A DNA stretch of 64,000 nucleotides from Branchiostoma floridae (Eukaryota; Chordata; Leptocardii; Amphioxiformes; Branchiostomatidae), in the NCBI RefSeq assembly GCF_000003815.2, contig NC_049984.1, positions 4,044,695 to 4,108,694 on the forward strand, given 5' to 3'. A program made the position numbers and the translations under genes. This document shows positions 34,899 through 45,799 of this stretch, in pieces. The notes below the pieces were generated by a model. That model saw only the letters and a list, made by a program, of their open reading frames with translations. It ran no database searches and was not told where the DNA came from. Each line of letters begins with the position of its first letter. Position 1 is the first letter of the stretch.

Positions 34899-37800
34899 AT
34901 GGCGAAAAACCCGGAGGCCAGAGCAAAGTATGTGTATACGTGATATCATTCTTACATTAGGCCTTGCTAGAGCCGTGTAGTATGACCGGACTAACTGTAG
35001 TTTGAGCAACCTCCTTGCCTTGGTTCGATCGAGCTCGAGTAAATCCTCCTATAATCCTGCCCCCCCTCCCCCTTGCTCGAATCTGATGTGTTACATATAA
35101 TAATAATCACCAGGTGTATTTTGCCAGCCAGTAGGTACCCATTATGAGTAATGAGGCTGATTAACGTGGTCGAGGCACCTCCTCGAGCACGGGACCCCCG
35201 TTTTACGTCCCTCCCGGAAGACGATTTCGTGGAAAGCTTCGTGAGGCTACAGCAATCCGGACGTCCTTGGTTGGTCTCCCATCCAAGCACTGTCCGGACC
35301 GTCGCGTTGCTTAACTTCCGAGATCGAGGGATCGGGTGTACCAACGCGCCACGCGGCCGTAGCTATATATGACTTGACTTTATTGAGATCCACATTTAGC
35401 TATAAACAGGTTATATGTAAACGTTACATGTAGAACTTAAACTTAACGAGAGACCACGTCTGGGGAGATAGTTGTCGTAAACAAGGACAAAAGCTGAGTG
35501 AATGATATGATATGATGTCTTCACATCTGGTCTTCACACATGTTGTTACAACGTCAACTTTCCACTCATGATATTGTTATAGAGGCCTTCTCAAGATTGT
35601 TTTGAACACCTAAATATCTTAAGCATATTTATCTAAAATACCTAGATTACTGATAAGTATATCTCTGTAAATCACTAAATAAATTCCTATATTTTTTTTC
35701 TCATACATGAGGCCACACCGATTTAATTTCTTGGTTCACGGATTCGCTCGCTCCTATTTTTTAGAAAAAAAAATGAAAATAAAAATTACCACCCAGCAAA
35801 TTTTCACCATTAATGAAACCATTCACCAACTTTCTGGTGTAGCAAATTTTCCTTTATATTATAAGCTCCTTAAAGTGTGGGTACAGGTGCTGTTACTGCA
35901 CAAAAATAGTGTTTTTGTACTTTTTTCAAGCTGAAAACTTTTTTTCTTTATGTTGTGGATTAGCCCTTACCTTTACCCCAACCATTTTACAATTTTTATT
36001 TTTATTTCGCCCTCTCGCTCCATATTTTTTGTGAAAAAATCCGTGAACCAAGAAATTTTAAATTGGTGTGGTCTGATACCTTAAAAAAAATACCTGTATC
36101 ATTGTATCTGGTGGAGAAGGACGTTACTTAGTACATAACGTCCTCTGGTAGAGTTATCATTCTCCTACACAGGGACATCCAACAGCCAAACCACCTGTCT
36201 GGATGTACCCTGCTCTTTCAACCATCACCCTGCGAAGGTACTAGGAGGATGGGAGTTATGACTATATATGAAAGATGTTACTAAATTGTTAGTTAGCACA
36301 TGCAACTGACGTTAACTTAAAGTCATTTTTGAAACTTCAACTTTTCCAGAGAGAACCAGATGAAGTTCATCCAGGACAGAATCACGAAGGCCGAGCAGCA
36401 CTTCGGAACTCTGTGTCAGGAGTTTGCCGGGTTCTCGCGGAAGACGGCCAAACTGCGAGACAAGGGCGACGAGCTGGCAAAGGCCCTGCTGACTTACGCG
36501 GAGGCCGAGGGGCAGTCGCTGAAGTCTGGAGTCACGGGATTCGCTGAGACCATCTCAGCCATACAGGACTACAGGCAGGCGGAGGTAATGAAAATACCTT
36601 TATAGCAAGGGAACACATTGTTTTTGCTCAATTTCTTTTTCTTCAAACAGATAATTTCGATGACCTATACCAGAAGGCTGTCACCATGGTTACTGTAGTG
36701 TGTCAGACACCCTGTGGTGTACAATTACATCATGTATGATGTAGCAAGTGGCAGGTCTAGCAGAGAGCCATATAGAGGCTGGTCATTATACATGATCAAT
36801 GTGGGTAGGAATAAACAAAGTAGTAGTCTGTTAGGCAAGACCATGTGAAGGGTAACATTATGTATTTGAACTATTTGCTTGCAAATTTCACCTTAGAATC
36901 TTAGAATATTAGATATAAGTTCTTGTTTATTATGAGTTGGTAGAGCTACATGTACTGGTACACTGTACACTGTACCAGTGCAGCACCGGTACAATCAGTC
37001 AGGTATATGTAAGTTGGTCCAAAATACCAGAACGTTGCTTTTGGTGTCGGGGGCTGGACATTTTGACAGATACAATGTATAATAATAATTACCATGAATC
37101 TACAGTGGCAGTTCAGGAAGCCTCGTCTTTACTTTATTGCAGCATAACTTCTTTTCTTTTCTACACGTTTGGTACAGGTTCAAAGGTTAGACGCCAAAGT
37201 CGTGCAGCCGTTGACGTTATACGGCAACACCTGCAAGCATGCCAAGGTAGGTGTACTCTCCAAGCAGAGGTTTGGCCCCTGTTGGTTTTTGACGTTTTTA
37301 AAGGTGTTTTTATCAGGCTTTCTATTCATGTCTCATAGAGAAAACGGTACAAAATAGAAACCCAGAGAAAAAACGCCTGAAAGAACGTCAAAAAACAGCG
37401 GAGCCAAACCTCTGCTTGGACTTGGAGAGTAAGGTAGGTGGTAAACATGATACTTAAAGTAAGTTAAGTATGACAAGAGCTATAATTATGTAAAAGTTTT
37501 TTTTTGATGTTTTGAACTGTTTAAACAGGGCCTTGCTTTTACTAAATAAGAAGGTTAACCATTTTTAACCAACTTGCTTGCACCAGGCAAATTTTACTTT
37601 ATTTTGCACAGCTGAGCTTGAATAGGAGATCTTAGAAAGTCAAAATGTACATGTTGCATATGACCCAGCTGTATGGTTTGATTCTCTTTTATTGATAAAG
37701 TGTATAGTGAGATCTTAAACATGCGTAAATGTAAGGCATTGCTCTCCTCAATCACAGAGCTTCTGCCTTTATTTCCTATCCAATGGAATGTCTCCAACCA

Positions 37801-40800
37801 AAGCTACATAATCATTTCGGTCTGAAAAAATTCTCACAGCAAGGGATCTGCTCGCGATTGAGATGCAGACCATTTAGATTATAACTTATATTATCTAAGG
37901 CAACAAATCCTAGTTAAAGGCATAGGCATTGTAGGGGTTGTAGGAGCTTGTTCTCCTGAAAAATTGTAAATATAACCCTAAGAAACACTATTTCATGCAT
38001 AATTTTTTTAATCTTTAGTAATAGGACTTTACATCAAAACAACAGAATTGCCCTTCTGCTGGTTGAAAACAAACCCAGGGTTTTCACAGTGTAGGGAGCA
38101 TCCTGGCCTGGCAAAGCCACATGGTAAAAGGCATAAGCATTTTTGGGGTTGTAAGAGCTTGTTCCCTTAAAAATTGTACCATAAATATAACCCTAAGAAA
38201 CATTATTTCCTGCTTATTGAGGGCTAGATTTTTGTAATCTTTACTTTAGTACTAATAGTGTTTTACATCAAAACAATAGAATTGCCCTTCTGCTGGTTGA
38301 AACACACCATACTAGTATGGGGACCAAATCACAGCATACGGTATACATCACAGCATAGGGGATACAAATCACAGCATAGGGGGTACAAATACAACAGTAT
38401 AGGGGGTAAAAATCACAGCATGCAGTATACATATTACAGCATACGGTATACATATCACAGCATAGGGCAGGGATAAACAAGTCCACTAGCCCTATTGTCC
38501 AGGGCAAGTGAAAGTGCTGTTCGGGCAAGTGCATGTCCTACCCCACTTGTCCGATCGGGCAAGTAAGATTTTTCCATTGATTTTAGTGCAATTTTGATAA
38601 GCTTTTACTTTTTACAGTCATGACATCAAGCAATTGTCTACAGAGAATTCCATTGCTGGAAGTGAAAATGCATATACTAGTAACAGTGACATTTGAATTT
38701 TGGGCAAGTGAAAAATTGGTTCGGGCAATTGGTTTTTATGTGCTTGCCCGATAGGACAAGTGGATTTTAGAAAACTTGTTCAACCCTGATAGGGGATACA
38801 AAATCACAGCATAGGGCCCCCTACGCTCAACCGTGCTGGCGGTTACCCTGCACTCTAACCACCCGGCCTCCTTCCCGACTTGTAGGAGGACCTGAAGAAG
38901 AGTCAGACAGCGCGAGGGAAAGAGCAGCAGCAGCAGCAGAGGCTGGAGAAGGCACGACAGAAGAACCCCAGCGACAGGCACACCATCGTATCCTTCCTGA
39001 CACTCACAGGGCAAACCACAGCCTTAACTTCCTGCCACTCAGAGAGCAAACTGCAGGCTTAACTTTCAAGTTTCAACCTTCGCTTTACAGGGTCACTGAA
39101 AAGATCGCCCCTCCTCATGCCTTTTATAGGTTCAGTTCTGCCGCAGATCTTCGCGGTGGAATAAAACTCCTCTGCCGGCTAAACTCCTTCGCCACCTTAT
39201 GATACTACAGTATCTTATGCCACCGCAAGCTCTGCTTTGAGATTACCTTGCCTGTCCATTCACTGATATTATCCTCCCATCTTCTCCATTTTCTATCCCT
39301 CTTTGTTCCTCTCTGCACAGGTCCTTGCTTGATACTTGATAGTTTGGGCTATTCCTGCATGACGGCCACTTCAGTTTTCTTGTCTTTACTGTGGTTAGGA
39401 GATATAAGATGAACTCTCTTATCAGGACTTTTGATGAGCAATGGAGGTACATGTCTGATCAGCCAAGCACAGGATTCTAAACTGTTTGAGCTGAGTTTAT
39501 TAGAAATATAGTAGACTTCATCTTAAACATAAAAGGTAAGTAGTAAGAAAGGTTTGTTTGTATAACACTTTTTGGTGGAAGTCCCTAGTTCTGGTAGGTA
39601 ATATTGTATGACTTAATCTAATGCTCAGTAGAAGGACTACTTAACGATCTTTTGACATAAAATTTCACGGAAATAAAAGCTGTCACTAAGTAAGATTTTG
39701 AATTTCTGAATCTAGCATTCTATTATCAAGACAAGAAGAACAGCTTTTTTCTTTAACAGTTTCTCCAGTCACAGGTAAATAACCCTGACATGTGGCTAGC
39801 ATCGGGTAGCAGCACATCGCTCGCTGTGTCATCGGTGATGCTCCAATCATGTCCCATCTCTTACTAACCGGTGTAAATAACTTAACACATGCATCAGGGG
39901 TGCCTAAGCATTTGCACGACCCCTGCGAAAACGTACAAACCTTGTGTAATTTGCACAACTCACTATGTGACACACACGCACCTTATGCGATTTGCAGAAA
40001 CCTTATGTGAATGACGTAATGTCACGTGACCGACGGCGGTGGTCGACTGCTTTTGCATTAAGGTTCGTGCAAATCGCATAAGGTTTGTGCGTGTGTCACA
40101 TAGTGATTCGTGCGAATCACATAAGGTTCGTATGTTTTCGCATGATGATTCGTGTGATTTTCATAAGGTTCGTGGATTTTCACATAGTGAATCGTGCGTA
40201 TCACATAATGTTCGTATGAATCTCATAGGGTTCGTGCAAATGCTTAGGCACCTCTGTGCATGTTGATAAAGACTGCATGTCACACCAACAGCAAGGTCGG
40301 TGCATTAATTGTCTCTAATAGTATTCAGGGTCTGCATGCCTTTTTTTTCAAAGATGTGTAGTGAGCTGTTTTGATTCACAGTAAATTGTAGTCAGCTCAA
40401 ATTCAATGTCAAGCATAATTATGTGGATGTAATTGTATGTAACATGTTGTTTGCTATCTAGAATTTGTTGTGAAGCATCATTAACTTAGGTCAAAAATGA
40501 AAGTCCCAAAAAGTTTGCAGCATAGTTTTACCAACTTAGGAAGATGCCAAAATCTAGCTCAGTACATATACAAAGGTACATCAACCTTAAGCTTAATCAA
40601 ACCTATGGGGCAAAGCCTTACCATCTTCATTTTTTTCTAAAATGTTCTGCTGAATTTGATTTATGCTTGGCAAATGCAATGAATAAATTGTTACAAAGAA
40701 AGATACAAGGTGCAATACATTAAAAGGCACTGACTACATGTATCTATTACAGTTAGTATGATAGGAGTGAGACTGACGACACATGTTCCCTTGGTGGAGA

Positions 40801-43800
40801 ATCTTACATGGAAAATATGTTTATGTTAGATTGTGAGTGCTTTCTTCAAGACAAAATGTAAATGTAACTTGTCTGAAACTCTAGCACTTTCTACAAAAGT
40901 GCAGAATTGATCTTAGCATGAAAGTTCATCTGTGTTGGTAGAATACATTATAGAAATTGCTAAACTTTCTTTCCAACACTGAAATTAATATAGGGACTTA
41001 CCCTAAATTTTCGGTCAAACTCCGTCGACCTTGTTCACAGAATGACCCTTTCTATCATGACCCTATCTATCTATCATCTAACCTGACATCACTGCTGGAG
41101 ATAGAGAGGGTCATTCTGTGAACAAGGTCGACGGAGTTTGACCGAAAATTTTGGGTAAACCTCTATATTAATTTCAGTGTTGGAAAGAAAGTTAAGTAAT
41201 TTCTATAGTGCAGAATTGATGTTTACCCTTTATCCAATCAAGACTGTGTGAAATTTTCAGGCAGAGTCTGAGCTACAGCGGGCAGCCGTGGATGCGACAC
41301 GGTCGGACAGGGCCCTCGAGGAACAGATGGACAACTTTGAAAGGCAAAAGATGGAGGACATAAAGGTTCTTACTCTCAGTTTTTTAGATTTTATATTTTC
41401 CCTTGCCAATATGAATGTACCGGTAGATATGCATAAAGCAAATTCAACATGTAGTCCAGTATAGAGCTTTTCCATCTGACATCGTAGGGAAGTCAACTTG
41501 GAATCGAACGCTGCACTGTTTCATTTCAGTTCAAATTGTAGCATTTTAGACAACTACAATGTACATATCAGATTGTCTGACCATCTCAAATAACCCCTCT
41601 GTTGAATGTGTAGCTCAAAGAATAGACTACCAGAAGTATGGTTTAAGAACTCCTGATTAAAGACCAAAGTGCCATGTACTCTTGAGCTAATCAATGTAAT
41701 GCAAATCAAGGACATCTACATATTTACAGCATCTGCCTACTTTATTGATAAGGAGGTGAGTAAAAATGCTCTATTCAAACTTCAGTATTTTTGTTCCAAA
41801 CAGTTGTGTACAACTCCACTGGCAATATATAGGTACACTTATCATTGCTAGTGTAGTTGTACACACCTCACAGATGAGCTTCTGGTCCCAATCAGTTGGA
41901 AGGGGCTTAAAAATGTGGTTATCGTGTTTGAGGAGGTGCTGTTAAAGGGAAAGGGCTACAACAACCCCCCACTCCTTCTTTTAAAACAGCAGGGCAACTT
42001 GCTGCCCCATGTGTCACTAGAATGAAGGAATATATATCAAAATCTTGTATGTTTGTGTATCTTGCAGAAGATCCTGTGTGATTTTGTGCATGTAGAGATG
42101 GTGTTCCACTGCAAGGCCCTGGAGCTGTACACCGTGGCTCATCAGTACCTCCAGGGGATTAACGATGAGGATGACTTAGAGGTAACGTCTTGTAAACCTT
42201 GAGATGTTTTATAGTGCACATTTTTTTTACAGTGACACAGCTAATAAACATTTCCACTGTATCACTTCCAATTTTTTCAAAGAGCTAGTGAGGTCTGTGT
42301 GGCACAACAGCTAGAGCATTTGACACGGGACCAATAAGTACCGGGTTCGATACAACACCCCGATCTTGTGCCCTTTGGAAAGGCACTTTACATGATACAC
42401 CCACAATGATGGTGGAGCCACCGAACCTCTTTGGCTTGTCAAAAAGTGTGCCAAGAACAGTCACACAGATTTGGTACGCCAGGAGCCAATTTTTTTTTAT
42501 TGTTTCAAAGAATCACAGCTGAACAAAAAACACTGCTGCAAAAGCCTCCTTTTCCTCCAGTAAAACATACCATGAAATCAACAGAAAGAAATTTACACTT
42601 TTTACAGATACTGTGTTTGTTCTTGAGAGTAACATTTTTGTATTATCTTTTGTGTTGTATTCAGGGTGCCAAATACAAAATGTAACTGCCCTTTTGAGTG
42701 CAAGGTCCATATCAGCATTCTAATCATTTTCATTCAGAAACTGGTGTCATATTACATTGAAGGCAGGAAAAATAAAGCAAAATGCAGACTGCTCTCCTTG
42801 CGGCCTAAGACTCTGGAAAAACAAGAAATGTAGTTTACCATCTGACAAATGATTAGTGCAGTTTTCTCTGGTTCTGCTAGGGGGAGTGTGTGTGACATGT
42901 AACATGAACTGCTGAAAGAAACCTCATGAGTGAGTGAATGAATGCTTCATATATTGTGAATCAACAGATTACAAAATGTGGATTTCATTTTTTTTCACGG
43001 TTAAATGCTGCAGTTACTTGTTGGTCACTTAGCTATGAACACTGACCTCTTCCTCAGACAAAAGTCTAGCTACAAACAATCAACTTTTATCTTAACAGAG
43101 ACGGTTGGCGTTGTAAGCTTCCTGACAGGTTTGACCAATTGCTGATGTCGCGTATCGGCAAGGTCACGTGTTGATAAGATCAACCTCACGAGTTTACAGT
43201 CTGAAGTGATTGATCATCAGTATTGATCCTGAAGAAGGCAACAGTGGTCATTGATCCGTGTATACCTTTGTGTTGGTAGAAAGTTTGGCTTTGTACTATG
43301 ATTACTACCAACATACATTTTTTGTAGATGAACTTCCATGATCAGCTTTTAGAATGTTTAGATTCATATTATTCACATTCAGTCAAGCAAAAACAGTGGG
43401 AGAAATAAGACATCACAAGATGAAAGTGATAGTGATCAGTAGAAGTAATGTCAGGCCTTGTTGCCTTTGACGTCATTCCTTATCTCCAAGCAGATCCTAC
43501 GATGGGATAAGATAGTATCATAAGCTGGCCGCAGGAGTGTAGCCGGCCTAGGAGTGTATATTTCACACCAAAGGAAATGTTCACTCTTATCCTACTGTAG
43601 GATCTGCTTGGAGATTAGTCATACTGTGGACATAGAATTGACTTAAAATCTTCCTTCCCTTCTTGAAGCATACAGAAAATGGGTACCGCTCCACCCCCTT
43701 TTTTGTGTCTGTATCTGTTTCTGCATAGCTGGTATACAACCACGGTTGAACCACCCATCAGCGTAACACACATGATTCACAGGCACGTGAAGTATCAGCA

Positions 43801-44862
43801 GCTTGTTATATTACACAGTAAGACCTGTCACACCCAACCTTTGCACACCTAAAGCATTGTTTAAAGCTCTCTGATGATATACATGCCACTACAGTGGGTA
43901 CCACTCTTCAATCATAGTTCTGCACTCTTACGTTACTCTTGCTCTATTTCTCCAGGAGTTCAGGAATTCCATGCGGCCTCCCAGTGCCCCCGCCAGACTG
44001 GACCTGGTGCGAGCCAACTCCAAAACCTCCCTCAGGTACTGATGTGTGTTGGGACTTGCTCAGTTTTACATATTATCAAATCAACACTAAGCCATGATAA
44101 TACGAATGACATCTGCGCACTCAATTTTCATTCATGGAAAAAAAACAATGACCATACTGTACATACATCCTGCAGTGGAACTTGTATGTTTGCCTAGGGG
44201 CCACCCACCCATTTTGAATATGTTAGAACTATAACGAATTGATAAGGTGCTGTAAATGTATTGACAAGGAGCTGTGGATGCTTCCAAAATCATATCCAGT
44301 TGCTTGAGTAGCTGCTTTTCGGCGTACTGTAATATCTGGATGTCTAACCTTCATTGACGTAGCTGTGGATGTGTCTTCATGATATTTGGTAGGTGTGAAG
44401 CTAAATTAGGGAAACAAAGGTCAAGTTTGGTAATGGGCCTGGCCTCCAAGCGGCTATGTACAGTACTGCAGCAGGATTTCTGGGTTTGAGATCTCATGTT
44501 TTGGAAGAGGTATGGTCATGATTTTTTAATGGCAGATACCTCTTGTGGCATGGAGAAAGTGGCGCAAGTTTAGGCTCTTTAGCAGCTTGTTTAATGCGTG
44601 CTCTGGAACAGTTATGAATTTTACGTGGTATTCAGCTTTTAGGGTGGGTAATAAGTAAGGTAAGTTTAGGCCTTCTAGGTGCTAGCTTAATGCTGTTCCT
44701 TTTCCTCCCAGCTCAACAGCACGGCAGACCCCAGGTGCAGAGCGCCGCGCCACCGCCTTCAGCAAACCTCAGGAGCAGGAGACAGACGAGGATGAGGAGG
44801 AGACAGAAGATGAGGATGAAGATGAGGAGGATGAGGAAGATGATAGGCACTATAGGAGATAG
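34899..44862 (+). CDS. CIBAR1: CBY1-interacting BAR domain protein (CIBAR / FAM92 family), 8 exons
   Basis: Exons 34899-34927, 36350-36584, 37178-37246, 38886-38987, 41261-41365, 42068-42181, 43956-44035 and 44712-44862 join in frame to 294 aa, close to the vertebrate family length (about 290). ATG 34899 has G at -3 and +4. Family landmarks occur in order: HFGTLCQEFAGFSRKTAKLR, AIQDYRQAE, QKNPSDRH, SELQRAA, a helix ending MEDIK, a CKALELYT segment, DLVRANSKTSL, and a Glu/Asp-rich tail (about 267-290). The BAR domain spans about 10-220. CIBAR proteins bind and curve membranes and work with Chibby at the base of cilia; that role is taken from family knowledge. Oddities: a five-glutamine run in the BAR helix from exon 4, a non-consensus donor (ATC|gtatcc) after exon 4, and a MITE inserted at the exon 3 donor. 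Orthology to CIBAR1 rather than CIBAR2 was not tested. Confidence 0.93.
35094..35363 (-). repeat. 5S rRNA-derived SINE
   Basis: Read on the minus strand the head resembles 5S rRNA: 'ctacggccgcg', 'cccgatc', 'gatctcggaagttaagcaac', then CTTGGATGGGAGACC, which are the internal promoter boxes of 5S genes. A roughly 150-bp body and a short ATT/TTA tail follow. Too diverged in the middle and joined to a non-5S body, so a SINE and not a 5S gene. Lies in CIBAR intron 1. Confidence 0.8.
35709..36074. mobile_element. TIR element (AGGCCACACCGATTTAATTT ends)
   Basis: Left AGGCCACACC...TTTCTTGGTTCACGGATT and right AATCCGTGAACCAAGAAA...GGTGTGGTCT are inverted over about 38 bp. The 290-bp interior is AT-rich and non-coding. 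Non-autonomous DNA transposon in CIBAR intron 1. Confidence 0.75.
37254..37431. mobile_element. MITE inserted on the exon 3 splice donor of CIBAR with 9-bp target duplication
   Basis: TACTCTCCAAGCAGAGG (37254) and GGAGAGTA (ending 37431) bound a 178-bp palindromic element. AGGTAGGTG is present at 37245-37253 and again at 37432-37440, so the donor AAG|GTAGGTG now exists twice, 187 nt apart. Confidence 0.85.
37905..38300. repeat. Tandem duplication, about 220-bp unit, in CIBAR intron 3
   Basis: Both copies contain 'aaaggcata.gcatt', 'taaccctaagaaaca', 'tttacatcaaaaca' and 'gaattgcccttctgctggtt'. Confidence 0.8.
38326..38815. repeat. Minisatellite (ATCACAGCATAGGGGGTACA) split by an inserted element
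   Basis: About eight units of 17-22 bp run from 38326 to 38468. The array is interrupted until 38788 and then resumes for one or two units before exon 4. Confidence 0.75.
38469..38788. mobile_element. hAT-like non-autonomous element inside a minisatellite
   Basis: Ends CAGGGATAAACAAGTCCACT and its inverted counterpart ending AACCCTG. CAGGG termini fit hAT superfamily elements. The flanks (ATAGGG on both sides) fit a target duplication but also belong to the minisatellite unit. Interior carries several 'gggcaagtg' words; no transposase. Confidence 0.6.
39160..39245. repeat. MITE fragment (CTCTGCCGGCTAAACTCC type)
   Basis: 'ctcctctgccggctaaactc', a short palindrome around TATGATACTACAGTATC, and a 'ctctgctttgagatta' end. 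Resembles the fragment at 3158-3262. Confidence 0.5.
39896..40255. mobile_element. 360-bp inverted-repeat element built of 21-bp subrepeats
   Basis: Outer ends AGGGGTGCCTAAGCATTTGC and GCAAATGCTTAGGCACCTCT are inverted. The right arm is eight to nine units of about 21 bp, each with TTCGTG and a CAT end (for example TTCGTGCGAATCACATAAGG), and the left arm has them reversed. Lies in CIBAR intron 4. Confidence 0.8.
40949..41207. repeat. Near-perfect 260-bp palindrome just before CIBAR exon 5
   Basis: Arms 40949-41058 and 41095-41207 are reverse complements over about 110 nt with few mismatches (for example GGTCAAACTCCGTCGACCTT and complement), loop about 36 nt. GTGCAGAATTGAT occurs at 40900 and again at 41208. 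It ends 53 nt before exon 5. Confidence 0.85.
42295..42440 (+). repeat. tRNA-derived SINE in CIBAR intron 6
   Basis: 'gtggcacaacagctagagca' (A box) and 'taccgggttcgatacaaca' (B box) are followed by GATCTTGTGCCCTTTGGAAA and 'ggcactttacatga', the same body as 59146-59300. Confidence 0.65.
43481..43617. repeat. MITE, TCTCCAAGCAGATCCTA family, in CIBAR intron 6
   Basis: TATCTCCAAGCAGATCCTAC and GTAGGATCTGCTTGGAGATTA are inverted ends; 'aagatagtatcataagctgg' body shared with 11205-11361. Confidence 0.75.
43680..43925 (-). pseudogene. LINE 3'-end fragment
   Basis: Matches 17200-17390 in the same orientation: 'gcgtaacacac', 'ttcacaggcacg', 'cagcagctggttatattaca' and a repeat tail with 'tgcat'. Too short to encode anything. 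Confidence 0.6.
44270..44600. repeat. Dispersed repeats upstream of the last CIBAR exon
   Basis: 44283-44365 is the CATATCCAGTTGCTTGAGTA repeat also at 18860. 44366-44550 matches 28235-28400 ('ggtaggtgt', 'gtactgcagcag', 'gagatctcatgtttt'). Confidence 0.5.
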
Positions 44863-45793
44863 GAGGAAGAGGGACCTGGGTACCACTGCCATCAGCAAGC
44901 CACAGCAAGATAGAGAGATAGATGAGACAGATAAAAACAAAGAGGAAGTCTGTGGTCTGTCGTCTGTTGTTCCTATTCAGGCAACAGTTAGACGTGCTTG
45001 CAGGTAGATGTGGAGGCTTGGTGGCTTTAGGAGGAGCTTTAGGTTCGGTACTGTGTAGGTTCTGTAGTTCAGACGAAGAACAGAATCTGCCAACAGAAAT
45101 ACCTACCCCTTACCAGGATTTACCCAATGCATGTATTTACGTCTGTAGTCTCCTACAGCTTCCTCCAGGGTTGTCCAAACTCAGTAAGTTACTGTTTATT
45201 TGTGTGTCTGTGATGTTGGTTCAACTCTGTCTGTCTCCAGCCCTCATTGAACATTGTAATAAGTGGTTTTGTCTACTCTCTTGGCTTACAGTAACATCAA
45301 CATTATGTAAATATAATAAGTTTCAAACAGCTTCTCATAGTAATAAAGTTAACTATTTGTTCCAGTTTCTTTTCTTCTTTTTATGCAGTGAGATGGTATG
45401 TTTATTAATGTTCAACATGTAACAAGGGTATCTTACCATTCGACCCAAGACACACCACTGAAAATATTGTATGTTCAACTCTACTCAGGGGAAATGCACT
45501 CTTATCTCCCATTCAAAATTGTCTTTTATTTGATGTCGTATTCAAGTTCATCCAACAGACAGGTCGTTTTTAATTTTAGTTGATTATATAGCCTTATTTG
45601 ATTATTCCTAAGTTTGTAAACCCGCTGCACGTTCATTCTGTTACTTGACTCCCTGTTTATTTTGACTTCGTTATCATTATCTTTTGACTATGTTATTTAG
45701 TGTACTTTATTTTGTATGTGTGTCCTTATTTTTGTCATGTGTAAGAGGAGAAGACCCAGATAAGCAACCTAGCTTTTTGTCTAATCCTCATTA

Positions 45794-45799
45794 AATAAA
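45794..45799 (+). terminator. Candidate poly(A) signal of CIBAR
   Basis: AATAAA 0.93 kb after the stop, followed by a second overlapping A-rich signal. Confidence 0.45.

Noticed and set aside
35250-35363. Possible 5S rRNA gene on the minus strand
   Set aside because: Only the internal promoter boxes match well; the middle diverges, the sequence continues into a SINE body, and other copies share the same body.
39885-40260. CRISPR-like spaced repeats of about 21 bp
   Set aside because: The units are contiguous without spacers, diverged, inverted between arms and inside a eukaryotic intron.
44690-45007. Arg/Met-rich 105-aa frame over the last CIBAR exon
   Set aside because: Out-of-frame reading of the acidic GAG/GAT tail; the spliced frame gives the Glu/Asp-rich C-terminus typical of the family.
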